A program made the translations under genes and the position numbers. DNA of 12,122 nucleotides from the NCBI GenBank assembly GCA_003024985.2, contig PXIH01S0006364.1. The stretch is one strand, 5' to 3'. Shown here piece by piece: positions 8,781 to 12,122 of the stretch. The first letter of the stretch is position 1. Every line of letters starts with the position of its first letter. This DNA comes from Euperipatoides rowelli. Lineage: Eukaryota > Onychophora > Udeonychophora > Euonychophora > Peripatopsidae. The notes beneath the pieces were generated by a model. That model saw only the letters and a program-made list of their open reading frames with translations. It was not told the origin of the DNA and did no database searches.

Positions 8781-8893
8781 ATCATAATTCAAAATGCTCA
8801 AAGTTTCTGAGTCGACACCCATCAGATATTGATTATACACATCAACAACTATCATAATCATTTAAAAAACTTTGGGCGTACTCCCATTCAAGG
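8781..8893 (-). repeat. Right terminal inverted repeat of the 3-kb transposon
   Basis: Reverse-complement partner of 5920-6030, with the same order of landmarks read on the minus strand. Confidence 0.8.
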
Positions 8894-9571
8894 CAGGTCT
8901 AAAAATGGCCATAATTCTACTGACTATATTTTAACTGAGTACTCACTACAAGTTATCTTAACAAGTTACTTATAAATTATAATTTATAAATAAATTAATC
9001 AGCTCCGAATTTTAAATAAACTGATATTTTTTTTTTTGTGAAACAAAACTGCCTGATTCATGATGTGAGGGTTCTATTCATTAACGATGTTTTCAATGAT
9101 TTGATTGGTTGAGAGTCGTGAATACATCACATTTCATTGACCAAGGGCATATGTGCGCCCGCCTATTCAATTTGATGCACTCATCAAGAAGTACAAAAAT
9201 ATGCTATTTCATGGCTTAAATAACAACAAATGAAAATAAATTTTAATATATACACATCCATTCAGACCTATTGATCAAGCAGAATAAGAACTGCTACAAG
9301 GGTTTGGAGGTATATGGTAAGGGAATATAAAAAAAAAATACAAATTTAATTGCGCGCATTTAAAAAAAAAATGTTCATTAAGTTCAAACATTCTAATTTG
9401 AGAAAATCTAACATTTTTATACATTTAAATACATTAAAACTATTAAATATTTATTTATTTTTTACCTACTTGTGTTTGAGTTACATTTTTTATAGTTTAA
9501 ATAACAGATTTTAAAACTAATAGCTCTTATGAATGGAGGCCATCTTTTCTGTTTGTCTTGTTTACTTTTGC
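8894..9571. other. Non-coding sequence with a CpG-containing island
   Basis: Mostly AT-rich DNA without exons. Around 9061-9185 the base composition shifts: there are several CpG sites (GAGTCGTGAA, GTGCGCCCGCC) and a CCAAT-like motif on the minus strand near 9099-9110. This suggests a younger insert, but no termini or coding frame were found. Confidence 0.5.
8970..8989. repeat. 20-bp perfect AT palindrome
   Basis: TTATAAATTATAATTTATAA is its own reverse complement. It is pure A+T, so chance is a fair explanation; it lies just right of the transposon. Confidence 0.5.
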
Positions 9572-9728
9572 TGCTTTCGCACACAGTAATACTAAAACTA
9601 GTGCTTAGGTCAAACAGCCAGCATTTTAATTGTCATTTCAATGGTTGATATTCTCATAATAGTTCAGGATCATTGAGATATTTTGGTCATTAATTAATTA
9701 CAATTGCTTATGTTCTTATTATTAATTA
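9572..9728 (+). repeat. 157-bp exact direct repeat, copy 1 (ends at the N)
   Basis: Identical at every base to 10875-11031, beginning TGCTTTCGCACACAG and ending TATTAATTA. The only ambiguous base in the window, N at 9729, follows directly. Flanking sequence on both sides is unrelated between the copies. Confidence 0.95.
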
Positions 9729-9729
9729 N

Positions 9730-10440
9730 TTTTGGTTGATCATTTTCTCTGTTATTGCTGTGTCTGCATCACAATGTCTATAGACTTTTTCATGTTGAAT
9801 ACTTTGGATTCCCTTCCTCCCCCCTCCCCACCTTATGTTTGCCCTTTACTATTTCTCTTCACTTTTCTGGAGTATTTGGGACTGTTTTAAGTTCTCACTT
9901 TAGGTTGTTCCAGGTGCAGTACGGCTTACCTGCCTTTTTGTATGGTTCTCATATTTAGTGCCACTCCGATCATCCTGTTCCCTACTCGAATGTTGCGCTT
10001 AGTAATTTACTTTCTGTATCCTGGGTATTTTTTCCCCTCTTTTCTCTTCCCTTTATTTATTATTTTTCCCTATAATCCTAGCCTCAGCTGTTATTATCCA
10101 CTAGTTTCTTTGGGACTTCCTTATTTTCATACTTTTACTTCGATTTTATTTTTAGCCTTGCGTCTTTACATTCATGTTTTTCCCTGTCCCGTTTTTAAGC
10201 ACTGCTCCCACTTTGATCCTTTTTTGTCATCCTGCCCCCCGGCCATCTGACTCTAAAGAAAAGAAAAAGCCTATAAAAAAAAACACCCACATACATCTAT
10301 CCGTACATTTCAATTTTAACCTTTGTGAGACATCCTTAGAATATCTGTGCCACTTATCAGTCTCCAACCTTCATTCTGCCCTAGTTTGCCTTCTCTGCCC
10401 TGTCTAATACTTGATGGGCCTTGTCCCTCAAATTAAGTTA
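9730..10440. other. Pyrimidine-biased non-coding block
   Basis: The plus strand is rich in C and T from about 9800 to 10250 (for example CCTCCCCCCTCCCC near 9818-9831), and the complement is A/G-rich. Plus-strand frames at 9755-9958, 9942-10250 and 10174-10407 are open only because of this bias and encode Phe/Leu/Pro-rich strings without family features. A strand-biased transposon remnant is possible. Confidence 0.5.
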
Positions 10441-10490
10441 CCCTTAACTGTTTGATTGAGATATCAATCTGAATTTTAAATAAAATTGCA

Positions 10491-10740
10491 AGATGAAAAT
10501 AAAACAATTTATAATTTACAAACATTAAATATATCAAAAAAACGTAAGTAAATTAGGAGAATTAAAATGAAGTGACATTAGGCTACATGTACAAAAATGA
10601 TATACAATTAATCAAAAATTGATGAAAATAAAACAATTTATAACTTAAAAATGTTAGCTAAGTTGACTAGGATAGAATTAAAATGAAATGTCATTGTATT
10701 TAGAAAAATGATATGGCCTACAATTACTCAATAATCAACT
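10491..10740 (+). repeat. Diverged tandem duplication, unit about 129 bp
   Basis: The unit starting GATGAAAATAAAACAATTTATAA at 10492 recurs at 10621. Both carry GAATTAAAATGAA followed by a GACATTA or GTCATTG variant, then AAAAATGATAT and CAATTA. Divergence and small indels are clear. The region is AT-rich and non-coding. Confidence 0.8.
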
Positions 10741-10874
10741 GAGCAACATAGAGAAATAAAAGAAAAATATTTTGCTGGATTATAAGAGTTTGATAATAAA
10801 TTACTGTATTTGTTTGAGAAAATACATATAGGCTACTGGCTAGTATATGCATTTAAGTGTAAAGCCCTTCTTGG

Positions 10875-11031
10875 TGCTTTCGCACACAGTAATACTAAAA
10901 CTAGTGCTTAGGTCAAACAGCCAGCATTTTAATTGTCATTTCAATGGTTGATATTCTCATAATAGTTCAGGATCATTGAGATATTTTGGTCATTAATTAA
11001 TTACAATTGCTTATGTTCTTATTATTAATTA
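10875..11031 (+). repeat. 157-bp exact direct repeat, copy 2
   Basis: Exact copy of 9572-9728, 1303 bp downstream. This copy continues into an AAT microsatellite, a typical place for an assembly to break. Confidence 0.95.
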
Positions 11032-11049
11032 ATAATAATAATAATAATT
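11031..11049 (+). repeat. AAT microsatellite
   Basis: Six AAT units directly follow copy 2 of the 157-bp repeat. Confidence 0.9.
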
Positions 11050-12122
11050 TGCATGAGGGAAGAAAGCTCATGCGGTTGTCCCAGACTGGAGGTCACAATG
11101 TTTAATATACCCAAGTGAATTCATGTGTCAGTTTTTGTGATTACATGTGCCCACATGCATAAATCAAACAGGATGATAGCATGTTCCGCTCTGATCAACC
11201 TGAGGTGCACCCCCAACCTCAAGATCTGGAGTTAAGACCATGTTTATCAGGGAGAGAGAGTTGGATGAATAAGAAGGTTTACTAAGAGGGTAATAGGAGC
11301 AGGAAATTGGGCCATTGCCTGAGTTGTAGTGTATCGACAGACCGAACCCAAAGAACCTTGATAAGTATGATTCCTTTCCCTCTTCTTTTTCCCCATTTGA
11401 CCTACCCTTTTCTTTCTTCTTTTTCTCTTCCTTTACTTGATTCTTCTTATCCGGATTGAATTATTTCTTCTTTTGATGTATTTTCTGCTAATTTTAACTT
11501 AAGGTAATCCAAGAATAATCACAGTAGGCTAATATTCAATTGTTAACGCTCACAATAATACTAATGTACTTGCCTATATTATTCAATGCAATAATTCTAC
11601 TTTACACAATTGCATGGTATCAAACACTTAGATTTATTATTAACAATAATACACAGCTATTCAACATGTCAAGATGGCGGTTCCAGCACAATACAAAGAT
11701 GCTAGACCAGAATTCATACAGCCAGTAGTCACATGACATAATCTATGAGGAGATAAAAACTGACCTAGTAAACATGGCAAGACTAATGCATAAAAGATAA
11801 TTAACAAACTAAATAATGACTAAACTAGACTAAGACTAATAGAATTAATTAATTATATTAAATAGGTTTAGAAGTCTATAAACCATGTAAGTTTATAAAT
11901 TTTATGTAAGTTAGTAGCATCTATTAATAGATATTAAAAGTGAATGTAATGATCAACATTATCTCTGAATATTTATAACATTTTCTTCTCTTTCTTGCTT
12001 TTGGTGTATCTGAAGTCTCCATGACTGATTTTTGTATTTATATAATTTACAGATTGAAGATTCCTCCTTCGGCATTCTCTTACCTCTTGTCCCCACACCC
12101 CAACATTTTAATCTTTAAATTT
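11050..12122. other. Non-coding right end of the window
   Basis: No exon could be confirmed. Items seen: a 7-bp hairpin GCATGAG/CTCATGC at 11051-11073; a T/C-rich run at about 11365-11455; a CAAGATGGCGG motif at 11671-11681 followed by GTCACATGAC at 11728-11737; and a consensus-like minus-strand splice donor (AGAG|GTAAGA) at about 12080 whose exon, if real, would run off the right edge. The plus frame 11540-11728 has no family features. Confidence 0.4.

Larger units (their letters stand above)
5920..8893 (+). mobile_element. Decayed DNA transposon of about 3 kb with long terminal inverted repeats
   Basis: An 18-bp perfect inverted pair, CCTTGAATGGGAGTACGC at 5920-5937 and its complement at 8876-8893, marks the ends. 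Similarity continues inward for about 110 bp on each side, with matching landmarks such as GGGTG(C/T)CG(G/A)CTCAG and TTTGAGCATTTTGA, at roughly three-quarters identity by eye. Weaker similarity may extend outward to about 5891 and 8928, including TAGACC just outside, so the true ends may lie a little further out. I could not define a target duplication. The interior holds one plus-strand pseudogene. Its arms and coding part are both degenerate, so the copy is dead. The superfamily is not assigned. Confidence 0.8.

Noticed and set aside
9942-10250. 102-codon plus-strand frame resembling a membrane protein
   Set aside because: Hydrophobicity follows from C/T-rich composition; overlapping frames are equally open and none has a family signature.
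11921-12024. Minus-strand 33-codon frame with a basic PKARKRRK stretch
   Set aside because: Too short, no splice or start context of note, and no recognised family.

Overview
The window looks like AT-rich nuclear DNA from an animal, most likely a marine invertebrate. Three things point there: short exons with GT-AG splice sites that encode a metazoan cyclic-nucleotide phosphodiesterase, a hAT-type miniature element, and a decayed transposon carrying a protein family that I recall from cnidarian, mollusc, crustacean and fish genomes. There is no bacterial-style gene packing. Almost every long open frame is chance, a repeat, or part of a decayed element. The species cannot be named from the sequence.

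The one credible host gene lies on the minus strand near the left end. Two coding exons (2439-2516, then 1950-2013) join across a 425-bp intron with perfect phase. They encode a piece of a PDE5/6/11-type catalytic domain, including the metal-binding Asp of the MTACD motif. The next exon downstream must lie left of base 1. Upstream exons were not found, so most of the window is probably one long intron filled with transposon debris, or that intron plus flanking DNA.

Region by region: 1-1949 is the downstream intron (or beyond). It holds a 25-bp direct repeat, a 292-bp inverted-repeat element (456-747) and a striking 198-bp palindrome (1027-1224). 2517-5321 is upstream non-coding DNA with a cryptic AATTGG-rich cluster and a three-copy 20-bp tandem repeat. 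5330-5733 is a 404-bp hAT-like MITE with an intact 8-bp target duplication. 5920-8893 is a roughly 3-kb DNA transposon with long diverged terminal inverted repeats and a frameshifted pseudogene. In order, the pseudogene shows a CxxC/HxxC zinc-binding start, a PIN/FEN-nuclease-like region and a ruined C-terminal CXC (Tesmin/TSO1-like) domain. 8894-12122 is non-coding. It contains an exact 157-bp direct repeat whose first copy stops at the only N in the window (probable assembly join or very recent duplication), a strongly pyrimidine-biased block, a diverged tandem duplication and an AAT microsatellite.

The most interesting item is the 2974-bp transposon. Long TIRs around this CXC/nuclease-like family suggest that the family is carried by, and may drive, a DNA transposon lineage.
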